Assembly: GCF_004297105.1 (NCBI RefSeq)
Contig: NZ_SCVE01000018.1
Coordinates: 138,668 to 202,667, forward strand
DNA length: 64,000 nt
Direction: 5' to 3'
From: Herbiconiux sp.
GTDB lineage: Bacteria; Actinomycetota; Actinomycetes; Actinomycetales; Microbacteriaceae
In this document: positions 45,176-53,798 of the stretch, piece after piece
How the letters are laid out: every line of letters starts with the position of its first letter
Numbering within the stretch: the first letter of the stretch is position 1
The notes under the pieces: generated by a model
Told to the model about the DNA's origin: nothing
What the model saw: the letters and a program-made list of their open reading frames with translations, nothing else
Databases searched by the model: none
Translations under genes and position numbers: made by a program

Positions 45176-46588
45176 CTACTCGGGTGACGTGCCGAGCTTA
45201 TCGGAGCCGGCCGCCGCCGTGGGAGCCGAGTGCCGCGGGTTGCGGATGCCGATCAGCGACACGGCGCCCCCGGCGAAGAAGAACACGGCCGTCACCATCG
45301 CCACGCGGTGGAACCCGCCGAGATCGAGCACGATGGAACCCGCGATCACGCTCGCGAATGCCACCGCGATGAGACCGGCGACGCGCGACACCGCATTGTT
45401 CACCGCGGAGGCGATCCCCGATCGTGCCGGGTCGATGGCCCCGAGGATGGCGGCCGTGAGCGGCGCGACCGTGATGGCCATGCCGAGCCCGAACACCACG
45501 ATGGCCGGCAGCACCTGGGTGAGGTAGTCGGCGCTGCCGTCGATCCGCAGCATGAGCAGGAACCCGGTTCCCGCGAGGAACGGCCCCACCGTCATGAACA
45601 GGCGCGGACCGATGCGCCCGCTCAGCCGGCCGAACAGCGACGACAGACCGATGAGCAGGAGGCTCGTCGGGATCATCGCGAAGCCCGCCTGAGTGGCGCT
45701 GTACCCCGCAACCTGTTGCAGGAAGACCGCGAGGCTGAAGAACCCGAGCGAGAGCGCACCGTAGATGAGGAACGTCGACACATTGCCCACCCAGAAGTTG
45801 CGCACCCGGAACAGCGTGAGCGGCAGCATCGGCTGGCGGGTGAGGCGCTCGTTCACGATGAATCCGGCGAGCGCCAGGATGCCCACGACGAGCGGAACGA
45901 GCACCACCGGCGACCCCCAGCCGAAGTTCGACTGCTCGATCAGCGCGAACACGGGCAGACCGAGGCCGAGGATGCCGAGCACCGCCCCCACCCAGTCGAT
46001 CGTCACCCCCGGGAGTCGCGGATGGTCGGCCTCGAGCTTCGTGAGGAGGATGAGGGTGATGGCGATCGGCAACACGTTGATGCCGAAGACGTAGCGCCAG
46101 GAGAGCTGGTCGACGAGAACGCCGCCGAGGATGGGGCCGGCGATGTTCGCGACACTCGTGAACGCCGTCCAGGTTCCGATCGCGCGGCCCTGCGCGGGGC
46201 CTGTGAAATTCGCGAGGATGATCGCGAGCGACGACGGCACGAGCAGCGCCCCCGCGATGCCCTGCAGCGCCCGCGAGACGATGAGGAACTCGACGGTGGG
46301 CGCGAAAGCGCAGAGCAGCGACGTCACACCGAAGCCGATCAGGCCCGCGAACAGTACCTTCTTGCGGCCGAACACGTCGGAGAGCGATCCCGCGAGAAGG
46401 ATGACGGCGCCGAGGGTGATGAGGTACGCGTCCACCACCCACTGCTGCGTCGACAGGGCGCCGCCGAGGTCGCGGCTGATAGCGGGCAGCGCGACGTTGA
46501 TCACGGTGGCGTCGAGGAACGACACGAACGCGGAGAGGATCGCCACGACCAGCACGAACCGTTGCTGTCTCGTCATCGACTCTGCCAT
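45176..46588 (-). CDS. MFS drug exporter (DHA2, 14-helix type)
   Basis: 470 residues if started at the ATG at 46588; Met codons at 46606 and 46576 are alternatives and no ribosome site decides. Motif SFLDATVINVALPAISRDL (helix 1), GSLSDVFGRKKVLFAGL (motif A) and the motif C region SVANIAGPILGGVLVDQL identify the EmrB/QacA group. Proton-driven drug efflux is likely. Divergent from the GH76-like gene with 76 bp between. Confidence 0.92.
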   Translation of the reverse strand: MAESMTRQQRFVLVVAILSAFVSFLDATVINVALPAISRDLGGALSTQQWVVDAYLITLGAVILLAGSLSDVFGRKKVLFAGLIGFGVTSLLCAFAPTVEFLIVSRALQGIAGALLVPSSLAIILANFTGPAQGRAIGTWTAFTSVANIAGPILGGVLVDQLSWRYVFGINVLPIAITLILLTKLEADHPRLPGVTIDWVGAVLGILGLGLPVFALIEQSNFGWGSPVVLVPLVVGILALAGFIVNERLTRQPMLPLTLFRVRNFWVGNVSTFLIYGALSLGFFSLAVFLQQVAGYSATQAGFAMIPTSLLLIGLSSLFGRLSGRIGPRLFMTVGPFLAGTGFLLMLRIDGSADYLTQVLPAIVVFGLGMAITVAPLTAAILGAIDPARSGIASAVNNAVSRVAGLIAVAFASVIAGSIVLDLGGFHRVAMVTAVFFFAGGAVSLIGIRNPRHSAPTAAAGSDKLGTSPE

Positions 46589-46652
46589 GGCCTCAGTCAA
46601 GTGCATCCGGCGACGGAACGCGAGACGGGTGCGCCGCGAGGGGGCCCGCGCG

Positions 46653-46658
46653 TAGGGT
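46653..46658 (+). promoter_or_regulatory. -10-like box of GH76-like gene (leaderless layout)
   Basis: TAGGGT, then GGGCGC, then the GTG at 46665; no Shine-Dalgarno. Confidence 0.35.
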
Positions 46659-46664
46659 GGGCGC

Positions 46665-47756
46665 GTGACACAGGATGCGGCCGACTGGCCGGCGCGGGCC
46701 GACACCGCGCAGCGTGCTCTGAGTGACGACTTCGGCACGCGTTTCGCCCGGCTCCGATACCGCAACGGCTCCCGCCCGCTGAGTGTGCGCCCCTTCGCGT
46801 TCAACTACTGGTGGTTCGCCCACCTGATCGAGGCGCGGGTCGATGCCTTCGAGCGGAGCGGCGACGAGTACTGGCTCGCCGACGCCGAGCGGGTGCTGGC
46901 CCGTCTGCGTCGCCGCAACGGCGGCCGGCTCGAGAACGACTACTTCGACGACATGGGCTGGCTCACGATCGCGTTGCTGCGGCTGCACGAGGCCTCGGGG
47001 CGGGGGCCGCGACTGGATGACGCCATCGAGCTCTGGGGCGACATCCGCCGATCGGGCTGGAACGATCTCGAGGGGCCGAGCATGGCCTGGCGCCGCTCGC
47101 AGCTCGACTACAAGAACGCCCCGAGCACCGGCGCCTTCGCGATCGCGTCGGCGCTGCTCGCACGGCTGACGGACTCGGCCGAGTACGACGAGGCCGCCCG
47201 CGAGTCACTGGCCTGGTTGGAGGCCCGGCTCGTGCGGCCCGACGGGCTCGTGGCCGACGGCGTGAACCGGCTGGGCGACGGCCGGGTCGACGATGAATGG
47301 CTGTTCAGCTACAACCAGGGGCTGTACATCGGCGCTCTGGTGGCATCACACGCCAGGTCGGGCGAGACCGCTCCCCTCTCGCGAGCTCTTCGCACCGCGA
47401 GCGCCACGCTGGCACGGCTTGCACCGGACGGCGTCATCGCGGGAGAGAACGCCGATCTCCATGCCCGCGGTGGAGGCGACATCGGGCTCTTCAAGGGCGT
47501 CTTCGTGCGCTATCTGGGCCAGCTGATCGAACGTTCGGATGCGGCGGGGATCACGTCTGGCGGCGACGCGGCTGCCCCGGTCGAGGCCGCACGCCGCTTC
47601 ATCCGCCGGGGCGCCGACCTCGTGTGGGCCGAGCGGGCGCGCACCGGCTCGCTCCGGGTCGGTGACGACTGGTCACGCCCGGCGCCACCCGTGACGGCGC
47701 TCTCGACGCAACTGAGCGCCGTCATCCTGCTCGAGACGCGGGCGCGTCTGACCTGA
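46665..47756 (+). CDS. GH76-like glycoside hydrolase
   Basis: 363 residues with GTG start. (alpha/alpha)6-barrel type: RPFAFNYWWFAHLIEARVDAF, the double-Asp ENDYFDDMGWLTIALLRL (catalytic pair of GH76 alpha-1,6-mannanases) and LFSYNQGLYIGALVASH. No signal peptide, so it would act in the cytoplasm unless exported otherwise. The likely substrate is a mannan-type glycan; specificity is not provable from sequence. Confidence 0.87.
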   Translation: MTQDAADWPARADTAQRALSDDFGTRFARLRYRNGSRPLSVRPFAFNYWWFAHLIEARVDAFERSGDEYWLADAERVLARLRRRNGGRLENDYFDDMGWLTIALLRLHEASGRGPRLDDAIELWGDIRRSGWNDLEGPSMAWRRSQLDYKNAPSTGAFAIASALLARLTDSAEYDEAARESLAWLEARLVRPDGLVADGVNRLGDGRVDDEWLFSYNQGLYIGALVASHARSGETAPLSRALRTASATLARLAPDGVIAGENADLHARGGGDIGLFKGVFVRYLGQLIERSDAAGITSGGDAAAPVEAARRFIRRGADLVWAERARTGSLRVGDDWSRPAPPVTALSTQLSAVILLETRARLT

Positions 47757-47776
47757 TGCCGGAGGCCGAGGGCCGC

Positions 47777-48190
47777 TCAGGACTCCAGCACGTGCGGCAC
47801 CACCACAACCGCGCCCGGGCTCTCCACGCTCAGCACGGCCGCCCGCGAGAGGTCGAGGTGCGGCGGCCCCACGAGCGGAGCCACCCCCTCGAGGTCGTCG
47901 AGATCGATGCGGATGCCCGCATCCGCTCGGCCGCCGTGCCGATCGGGGTGCGGCACTCCCCCGAAGACCGGGTCGGCGATCGACACCTCGAGCGAGACGG
48001 GTGCAGCTCTCGTCACCGCGACGACAGTCAGCTCGACCGTGCGGCGGAGAGCCGTGAACGGCACGGATCCGGGGCCGCGCAGGTCGTCGTAGAGCTGGAG
48101 CACTCGCTCGGAGAAGGCCTGGCCCGCGCTGCCGCGGAGTGTGCGGCCGATCACGAAGAGATCGACCACGACGGCGTCGGCGGCGTGCAT
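47777..48190 (-). CDS. hypothetical protein
   Basis: 137 residues from the ATG at 48190, chosen because it avoids overlap with the OsmC gene; an upstream ATG at 48247 would overlap it by 38 bp. Begins HAADAVVVDLFVIGRTLRG; contains hydrophobic beta-strand-like segments (VELTVVAVTRAAPVSLEVSI, RAAVLSVESPGAVVVVPHVL). No motif recognised. Convergent with the GH76-like gene, co-oriented with OsmC. Confidence 0.5.
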   Translation of the reverse strand: MHAADAVVVDLFVIGRTLRGSAGQAFSERVLQLYDDLRGPGSVPFTALRRTVELTVVAVTRAAPVSLEVSIADPVFGGVPHPDRHGGRADAGIRIDLDDLEGVAPLVGPPHLDLSRAAVLSVESPGAVVVVPHVLES

Positions 48191-48209
48191 CGGCGTGGGC
48201 AGAACCGGT

Positions 48210-48710
48210 TCAGGCGACGGGATCGGCGGCAGTGCCGATGTCGGCACCCAGCACCGCCCGCGGCTCGTGGCGCACCGGGAAGTTCACCGAGTTCGCGATG
48301 AAGCACTTCTCGGAGGCCTCGCGATGCAGGGTCTCGAACAGCGCGGGGTCGATCGGCTCGGCGAGGGTCACCACCGGCTTGAGCAGCACGTCGGTGAATC
48401 GGCCCCCGTCGCCGATCTGCTCCATCGTGCCCTCTGCGGCATCCGAATAGTCGGTGACCACCACGCCATGCGTCACCGCAACATGCAGGAAGGAGAGCAT
48501 GTGGCACTCGGCGAGGGCTGCGAGCAGCAGCTCCTCGGGGTTCCAGCGATCGGCGTCGCCGCGGAACGGCTTGTCGGCGGATGCCTCGATGCCGTGCTTC
48601 CCGGCCGCCGTCACCGCGCTCTGCCGACCGTAGTCGCGGTAGCCGCTCGTGCCGGTGCCTCGATTGCCAAGCCAGGCGACATCCACCCTGTAGTGATGCT
48701 CATGGTTCAC
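48210..48710 (-). CDS. OsmC-family protein
   Basis: 166 residues, GTG start. OsmC/Ohr fold with both redox cysteines in context: ECHMLSFLHVAV and EKCFIANSVNFPV. Such proteins reduce organic hydroperoxides through a Cys pair. The preceding region WNPEELLLAALA is also characteristic. TAGCAT lies exactly 6 nt before the start with no ribosome site. Confidence 0.92.
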   Translation of the reverse strand: MNHEHHYRVDVAWLGNRGTGTSGYRDYGRQSAVTAAGKHGIEASADKPFRGDADRWNPEELLLAALAECHMLSFLHVAVTHGVVVTDYSDAAEGTMEQIGDGGRFTDVLLKPVVTLAEPIDPALFETLHREASEKCFIANSVNFPVRHEPRAVLGADIGTAADPVA

Positions 48711-48716
48711 CCCGCC

Positions 48717-48722
48717 ATGCTA
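48717..48722 (-). promoter_or_regulatory. -10 box of osmC gene (leaderless layout)
   Basis: Minus-strand TAGCAT, then GGCGGG, then GTG start. Confidence 0.4.
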
Positions 48723-48761
48723 ACGCCGCCCGGAGCAGCCCTGGCCTAAACTTCTAGGACT

Positions 48762-50135
48762 ATGACTGACACCACCGACGCACCCGTCGCCGCCCCTGTT
48801 TACTCGATTCCCCAGGAACGGAAGATCGTCACCGCGATCCCCGGCCCGAAATCGCAGGAGCTGCACCAGCGACGTGTGGCGGTCGTGCCGCCCGGGGTGT
48901 CGAGCGCCCTCCCGGTGTACATCGCGAAGGCGAACGGCGGCATCCTCGTCGATGTCGACGGCAACCAGTTCATCGACCTGGGCGCGGGTATCGGCGTCAC
49001 CACCGTCGGCCACACCGAGTCGGCCGTCGTGGCCGCTGCGGCCGCTCAGCTGCACGACGTGGTGCACACCCTCTTCACCATCACTCCCTACGAGGAGTAC
49101 GTGCGGGTGGCCGAGTTGCTCGCCGAGCACACCCCCGGCGACTTCGCGAAGCGCACCGTGCTGGTGAACTCCGGCGCAGAAGCCGTGGAGAACGGCGTCA
49201 AGATCGCCCGCAAGCACACGGGCCGCAACGGCATCGCGGTGCTCGAGCACGCCTACCACGGCCGCACGAACCTCACGATGGCCATGAACTACAAGGCCGC
49301 GCCCTACTCCACCGGGTTCGGGCCGTTCGCCGGCGATGTCTACCGCGCCCCCAACTCCTACCCGTACCACGACGGACTGTCGGGTACCGAGGCGGCGGCA
49401 CGCACCATCAACTACCTCGAGAAGACGGTGGGAGCATCCGATCTGGCCTGCCTCGTGGTGGAGCCGATCCAGGGTGAGGGTGGATTCGTGGTTCCGGCCG
49501 ACGGATTCCTGACGGCCCTCCAGGAGTGGTGCACGTCGAACGGCATCGTGTTCATCGCCGACGAGATCCAGAGCGGCATGGCCCGCACGGGTGCGTACTT
49601 CGCCAGCGAGCACTTCGGCCTCGTGCCCGACATGGTGCTGAGCGCCAAGGGCATCGCGGGCGGTCTGCCCCTCGCGGGCGTCACGGGCCGGGCCACCATC
49701 ATGGACTCCGCCCAGCCCGGCGGCCTCGGCGGCACCTTCGGCGGCAACCCGGTCGCGGCAGCTGCGGCCATCGCGGTGTTCGAGCAGATCGAGAAGAACT
49801 CGCTGCTCGACGAGGCGAAGCGCATCGAGCAGACGCTCACCGCCGGCCTGCTCGAGCTCCAGGAGAAGTACGACATCATCGGCGACGTGCGCGGCATCGG
49901 CGCGATGGTGGCCATCGAACTCGTGGAGCCCGGCACCGGAGCCACCACGAAGACGCCGCACGCCGAAGCCGTGAACGCGATCGCCGCCTACGCGGCTCAG
50001 CGCGGTGTTCTCGTGCTGACCGCGGGCACCTACGGCAACGTGCTGCGCTTCCTGCCGAGCCTCGCCGTGAGCGACGAGCTGCTCACCGACGCGCTCTCGG
50101 TGATCGACGAGGCCTTCGCCTCGCTCGCGAGCTGA
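48762..50135 (+). CDS. gabT: 4-aminobutyrate aminotransferase
   Basis: 457 residues. PLP class III transaminase converting GABA to succinate semialdehyde. Pattern: PVYIAKANGGILVDVDGNQF, NSGAEAVENGVKIARKHTGR, ADEIQSGMARTG, and the PLP Lys at 296 in LSAKGIAGGLPLAG. TAAACT lies 9 nt upstream. No gabD in the window. A polyamine importer is encoded 2 kb downstream on the other strand, consistent with putrescine-to-GABA use. Confidence 0.94.
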   Translation: MTDTTDAPVAAPVYSIPQERKIVTAIPGPKSQELHQRRVAVVPPGVSSALPVYIAKANGGILVDVDGNQFIDLGAGIGVTTVGHTESAVVAAAAAQLHDVVHTLFTITPYEEYVRVAELLAEHTPGDFAKRTVLVNSGAEAVENGVKIARKHTGRNGIAVLEHAYHGRTNLTMAMNYKAAPYSTGFGPFAGDVYRAPNSYPYHDGLSGTEAAARTINYLEKTVGASDLACLVVEPIQGEGGFVVPADGFLTALQEWCTSNGIVFIADEIQSGMARTGAYFASEHFGLVPDMVLSAKGIAGGLPLAGVTGRATIMDSAQPGGLGGTFGGNPVAAAAAIAVFEQIEKNSLLDEAKRIEQTLTAGLLELQEKYDIIGDVRGIGAMVAIELVEPGTGATTKTPHAEAVNAIAAYAAQRGVLVLTAGTYGNVLRFLPSLAVSDELLTDALSVIDEAFASLAS

Positions 50136-50187
50136 GCGACGCCGTGGTGGTCGCGCTCGACACTCCACCGGCGAACGACGGCGTTCG

Positions 50188-50375
50188 AGGAGAACGACGG
50201 CGCCAGGCTCCGTCGTTCGCTCGCCACCGACCAGAACTCCGTCGTTTGCAGCATCGGCGATCGAGTGGCGGCGACCTGGTCGGCGCATCCGATGTCGCGA
50301 GACGACGGACCTCCGGGGAGACGACGGGGTCAGGCTCCGTCGTTCGCCGCGCATCCGCAGAGACTCCGTCGATTT
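50188..50375. repeat. two copies of a palindromic intergenic repeat
   Basis: Copy 1 has GAACGACGG / CCGTCGTTC (50192-50200, 50210-50218) followed by CCAGAACTCCGTCG (50231-50244). Copy 2 has ACGACGG / CCGTCGT (50321-50327, 50337-50343) followed by AGACTCCGTCGATTTCGGG. Both loops end in CAGGCT. The family recurs inverted at 31680. No gene is seen in the gap 50136-50400. Confidence 0.6.
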
Positions 50376-50400
50376 CGGGCGCCAGCGCGAGGATGCCGTT

Positions 50401-51393
50401 GTGGTGAGCGAGCAGGGCGAGGCCGGGACGGCCTCCGTGGGCGAGTCGGTCGAGCTCGCGGTCGTCGACCGCAGCGGGTTCGTGGAGTCGCGCCACATCG
50501 GCTCGGCCGTGGTGCTGGATGCGCGGGGCGAGGTGGCGATCAGCGTCGGCTCCCCCGGCCTGCCGGTGTATCCCCGCTCGTGCATGAAGCCGTTCCAGGC
50601 CCTCACCGTGCTCGAGTCGGGCGTCGAGCTCGATCCGGTGCAGACGGTGCTCGCCACAGCGAGCCACGCGGCGACGCCCGCGCACATCGAGGTGGTCGAG
50701 TCGATCCTCGCCCGCGCCGGCCTCACCGCCGACGCGCTGGGGTGCCCCGCCGACTGGCCGGGCGACTCGGCGGCGCGCGACGGCGTCATCCGCGCGCACG
50801 GTCACCGCGAACGCCTGTACATGAACTGCTCGGGCAAGCACGCGGCCATGCTGCTCGCCTGCGTCGAGAACGGCTGGGACACCGCGAGCTACCTCCACCC
50901 CGCGCACCCGCTGCAGCAGCGAATCCTCGCGGTGGTGGAGCGGGAGACGGGTGAGCCGGTGGCGCACTCGGGGATCGACGGATGCGGCGCACCTGTTCAC
51001 GCGCTCACCCTCACCGCCCTGGCGCGGGGCATCGGCCGCATCCGCCGGGCCGACTCGGGCGCGGCGAAGTGGCTCACCGACAGCATCCTGGCGAACGGCT
51101 GGGCCATCGACGGCCCCGGCCGCGCGAACACGGTGGTGATCGAGCGTCTCGGCGTGGTGGCGAAGCTCGGCGCGGAGGGCGTGATGGTGATGGCCACGCC
51201 GGACGGCGCATCCGTAGCCCTGAAGATGCTCGACGGCAGCCTGCGCGCGGCTTCGCTGGTGGCGCTCACCCTCTTGGCCCGACACGGATCGCTCACGGCA
51301 CCGCAGGTCGACGACCTCACGGAGTACCTCGACCTCACGATCTTCGGCGGCGCCGAGGCCGTGGGCCGCATCCGCGTCTCCCCCACCCTCTAA
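50401..51393 (+). CDS. L-asparaginase, Rhizobium etli type (AnsA class 3)
   Basis: 330 residues, GTG start with GAGG about 9 nt upstream. Hydrolyses asparagine. Motifs of the R. etli-type family, which is unrelated to the E. coli enzymes, are present: YPRSCMKPFQ (Ser60/Lys63), ATASHAATPAH, NCSGKHAAML (Cys143/Lys146) and SGIDGCGAPVHAL. These match the Ser-Lys and Cys-Lys active-site pairs described for ReAV. The 27-bp palindrome 8 bp past the stop is a likely terminator. Confidence 0.92.
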   Translation: MVSEQGEAGTASVGESVELAVVDRSGFVESRHIGSAVVLDARGEVAISVGSPGLPVYPRSCMKPFQALTVLESGVELDPVQTVLATASHAATPAHIEVVESILARAGLTADALGCPADWPGDSAARDGVIRAHGHRERLYMNCSGKHAAMLLACVENGWDTASYLHPAHPLQQRILAVVERETGEPVAHSGIDGCGAPVHALTLTALARGIGRIRRADSGAAKWLTDSILANGWAIDGPGRANTVVIERLGVVAKLGAEGVMVMATPDGASVALKMLDGSLRAASLVALTLLARHGSLTAPQVDDLTEYLDLTIFGGAEAVGRIRVSPTL

Positions 51394-51400
51394 CCCGCCG

Positions 51401-51982
51401 CGACTTGCCACAACTTGTGGCAAGTCGGCCGCCACACCCACAACGAGCGGCAACTCGTTCTGCGGACACGCGCGCACTGCCGAGCCACCCTGCCGGCCCG
51501 CGCGCTCAGCGACTTGCCACAACTTGTGGCAACCAACCCGCCACACCCACAAGAAGAGGCAAGTCGATCCGCCGACGTGCTCGCGTGCGGCAGTAACCGG
51601 CCCGCACGCTCAGCGACTTGCCACAACATGTGGCAACCAACCCGCCACACCCACAAGAAGAGGCAACTCGATCCGCCGACGTGCTCGCGTGCGGCAGTAA
51701 CCGGCCCGCGCGCTCAGCGACTTGCCACAACTTGTGGCAACCAACCCGCCACACCCACAACAAGAGGCAACTCGATCCGCACACGTGCTCGCGCGCGGCA
51801 CCTGCCGGCCCGCGGGCACGGCGACTTGCCACAACTTGTGGCAACCAACCCGCCACACCCACAACAAGTGGCAACTCGATCCGCACACGTGCTCGCGCGC
51901 GGCACCCGCCTGCCCGCGCGCTCAGCGACTTGCCACAACATGTGGCAACCCGCGGCGACTTGCCACAACTTGTGGCAAGTCG
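51401..51982. repeat. tandem array of 104-bp palindrome-containing repeats
   Basis: The motif CGACTTGCCACAAC starts at 51401, 51510, 51614, 51718, 51822, 51926 and 51956: one 109-bp unit, four exact 104-bp units and a 30-bp partial. The first and last copies are perfect 27-bp palindromes (arms CGACTTGCCACAA, one-base centre), 8 bp from the asparaginase stop and 9 bp from the permease stop; internal copies keep CCACAAC-TTGTGG and then CAACCCGCCACACCCACAA and a GGCAA(C/G)TCG arm. Units at 51510 and 51614 differ at about 3 of 104 bases. The period is not divisible by three, so frames rotate and coding is unlikely. Confidence 0.9.
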
Positions 51983-51991
51983 GAGAGTGCG

Positions 51992-52879
51992 TCAGGGCAG
52001 GAGCTTGGCCAACCGCTTGGCTCGGGCCGCACGGGAGACCTGGGCCACCACCACCAGCACGAGCGCGAGCAGGAACACCGCCGAGGCGATCACGTTCACC
52101 TGGGCCGGGATGCCACGGGCCGCCGCGATGTAGATGAACTTCGGGAAGGTGTCCACCGAGCCCGAGTTGAAGTTCGTGATGATGAAGTCGTCGAAGCTCA
52201 GGGCGAACGAGAGCAGCGCGGCCGCAGCGATCCCCGGCAGCAGCAGCGGGAACGTGATGCGCCAGAACACCTGTGACGGCGACCCGTACAGGTCGCGCCC
52301 GGCCTCTTCGAGCGCCGGGTCGAGCGACGCCACCCGCGCCTTCACCGTCACCACCACGAAGCTGATGCAGAACATCGTGTGCGCCAGGATGATCGTCAGC
52401 AGCCCCTTCTCCGTGCCGAGCGTGAGGAACTGCGCTGCGAGCCCCGCACCCAGCACCACCTCGGGCGTGGCCATCGGCAGGAAGAGCAGAAGACTGATGG
52501 CCGACCGCGCCTTGAACCGATAGCGCACCAGGGCGATCGCGATGAGTGTTCCGAGCGCCGTGGCGAGCACCGTCGCCGTCAGCCCCACGATGATGCTGTT
52601 GCCGAACGACTCGCACAGCCCCTGCACCGAGCACACCGAGGTCCACTTGTCGAACGTGAAGCCCTGCCAGGCGATGTTGAGCTTGCCCGAATCGTTGAAC
52701 GAGAACACGAACGTGTATGCGATCGGGATGAGCAGGAACAGCAACGCGAGCACCGTGTAGATCGGCAGCCCGAGCCCACGGAACCGGATGCGCCGACCCG
52801 GCCGGGAGGGGGAACCGGATGCGGGCCCCGCATCGAACATCGCCTCATCGAGCCCCCGTGCGGGCGTGACGCCGCTCAT
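51992..52879 (-). CDS. potC: polyamine ABC transporter permease (PotC type)
   Basis: 295 residues from the ATG at 52879, overlapping the preceding permease stop by 4 bp. Six helices; EAA-type loop around SLDPALEEAGRDLYGSP; SFDDFIITNFNSG typical of PotC. Downstream lies the palindromic end of the 104-bp repeat array, which may terminate the operon. Confidence 0.93.
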   Translation of the reverse strand: MSGVTPARGLDEAMFDAGPASGSPSRPGRRIRFRGLGLPIYTVLALLFLLIPIAYTFVFSFNDSGKLNIAWQGFTFDKWTSVCSVQGLCESFGNSIIVGLTATVLATALGTLIAIALVRYRFKARSAISLLLFLPMATPEVVLGAGLAAQFLTLGTEKGLLTIILAHTMFCISFVVVTVKARVASLDPALEEAGRDLYGSPSQVFWRITFPLLLPGIAAAALLSFALSFDDFIITNFNSGSVDTFPKFIYIAAARGIPAQVNVIASAVFLLALVLVVVAQVSRAARAKRLAKLLP

Positions 52880-53787
52880 ATCAGGTCCTCCGTTCCCGCG
52901 CGCCGCACGTACAGCCCCACGATCACGAGGATCACCGCCATCAGCACGATCGACAGCGCCGCCGCCGCCGGATAGTTCTGCAACACGAGGAAGTTCGCCT
53001 CGATCGCATTGCCCACCATCGCCGTCGACGTGGAGCCGAGGAAGTCGCGGCTCGCGTTGATGTAGTCGCCGGCCGCCGGGATGAACGTGAGCAGCGTGCC
53101 CGACACGATGCCCGGCATCGAGAGCGGGATCGTGACCTTGCGGAACGTGGTCCACGGACTCGCGTACAGGTCGGCACCCGCCTCGAGGTACCGCACATCG
53201 AGCCGTTCGAGCGTCGCGTAGAGCGGCAGTGTCATGAACGGGATGAAGTTGTAGGTGAGACCGAAGATCACCGAGAACGTGGTGCCCGTGAGGTGCCCGT
53301 CGGAGGGCAGGATCGCGACCGACTTGAGGAACTGCACGATCGGCCCCTCATCCGACATGATCTGCTTCCACGCCAGCGTGCGCAGCAGGAAGCTGATGAA
53401 GAACGGAGCGATCACGAGCGTCAGCATCAGGCTCTGCAGCAGCGGCCAGCGCCGGGCCTTCACCCCGATGAAGTAGGCGATCGGGTAGCTGATCACGAGC
53501 GCCAGCACGGTGGCGACCACCGCGAATCCGAAGGCGCGCAGGATGAGCGGCCAGTACTCCCCGATCGCATCGGTGTAGTTCTCCCACCGGAACGCCGTGA
53601 CGTAGTCCCCGATGTCGCCGTACAGATCGGGCGCCTGGAACGACGTGATGACGAGGGAGATGAGCGGCGCCAGGAAGAACAGCAGCAGGTAGGCGATGCC
53701 GGGCAGCAGCAGCACGAGCGCGATGAAGCTGCGCTTGCGCGGCGCCTGTTCGACGGCGGCCTGCGAGGAGAAGGCGGTGAAGGCCAT
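52876..53787 (-). CDS. potB: polyamine ABC transporter permease (PotB type)
   Basis: 303 residues, six helices. ALVLLLPGIAYLLLFFLAPL at the N-terminus, SFLLRTLAWKQIM and the EAA loop LDVRYLEAGADLYASPWTTF are typical of PotB. Forms the channel with the product of the next gene, to which it is coupled by a 4-bp overlap. Confidence 0.93.
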   Translation of the reverse strand: MAFTAFSSQAAVEQAPRKRSFIALVLLLPGIAYLLLFFLAPLISLVITSFQAPDLYGDIGDYVTAFRWENYTDAIGEYWPLILRAFGFAVVATVLALVISYPIAYFIGVKARRWPLLQSLMLTLVIAPFFISFLLRTLAWKQIMSDEGPIVQFLKSVAILPSDGHLTGTTFSVIFGLTYNFIPFMTLPLYATLERLDVRYLEAGADLYASPWTTFRKVTIPLSMPGIVSGTLLTFIPAAGDYINASRDFLGSTSTAMVGNAIEANFLVLQNYPAAAALSIVLMAVILVIVGLYVRRAGTEDLI

Positions 53788-53798
53788 CGGATGCGCCC

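Noticed and set aside
48720..50789. Long open frame opposite gabT
   Set aside because: Spans gabT, the intergenic repeats and part of the asparaginase gene antisense; Arg/Ser/His-rich shadow composition.
51390..51886. Minus-strand frames with repeated Trp/Cys/Gly-rich peptides (VGVAGWLPQVV and VWRVGCHKLWQVAE types)
   Set aside because: They come from the 104-bp repeats. As 104 is not a multiple of three, each unit is read in a different frame, which is not expected of a repeat protein; no ribosome site and both flanking genes end here.
51401..51982. CRISPR array
   Set aside because: Units are contiguous near-identical 104-bp repeats without unique spacers, and no cas gene is in the window.
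51401..51982. DnaA-box cluster or replication origin
   Set aside because: TTGCCACAA/TTGTGGCAA does not fit the DnaA box TTGTCCACA in spacing of conserved bases, and no dnaA, dnaN or gyr genes are near.
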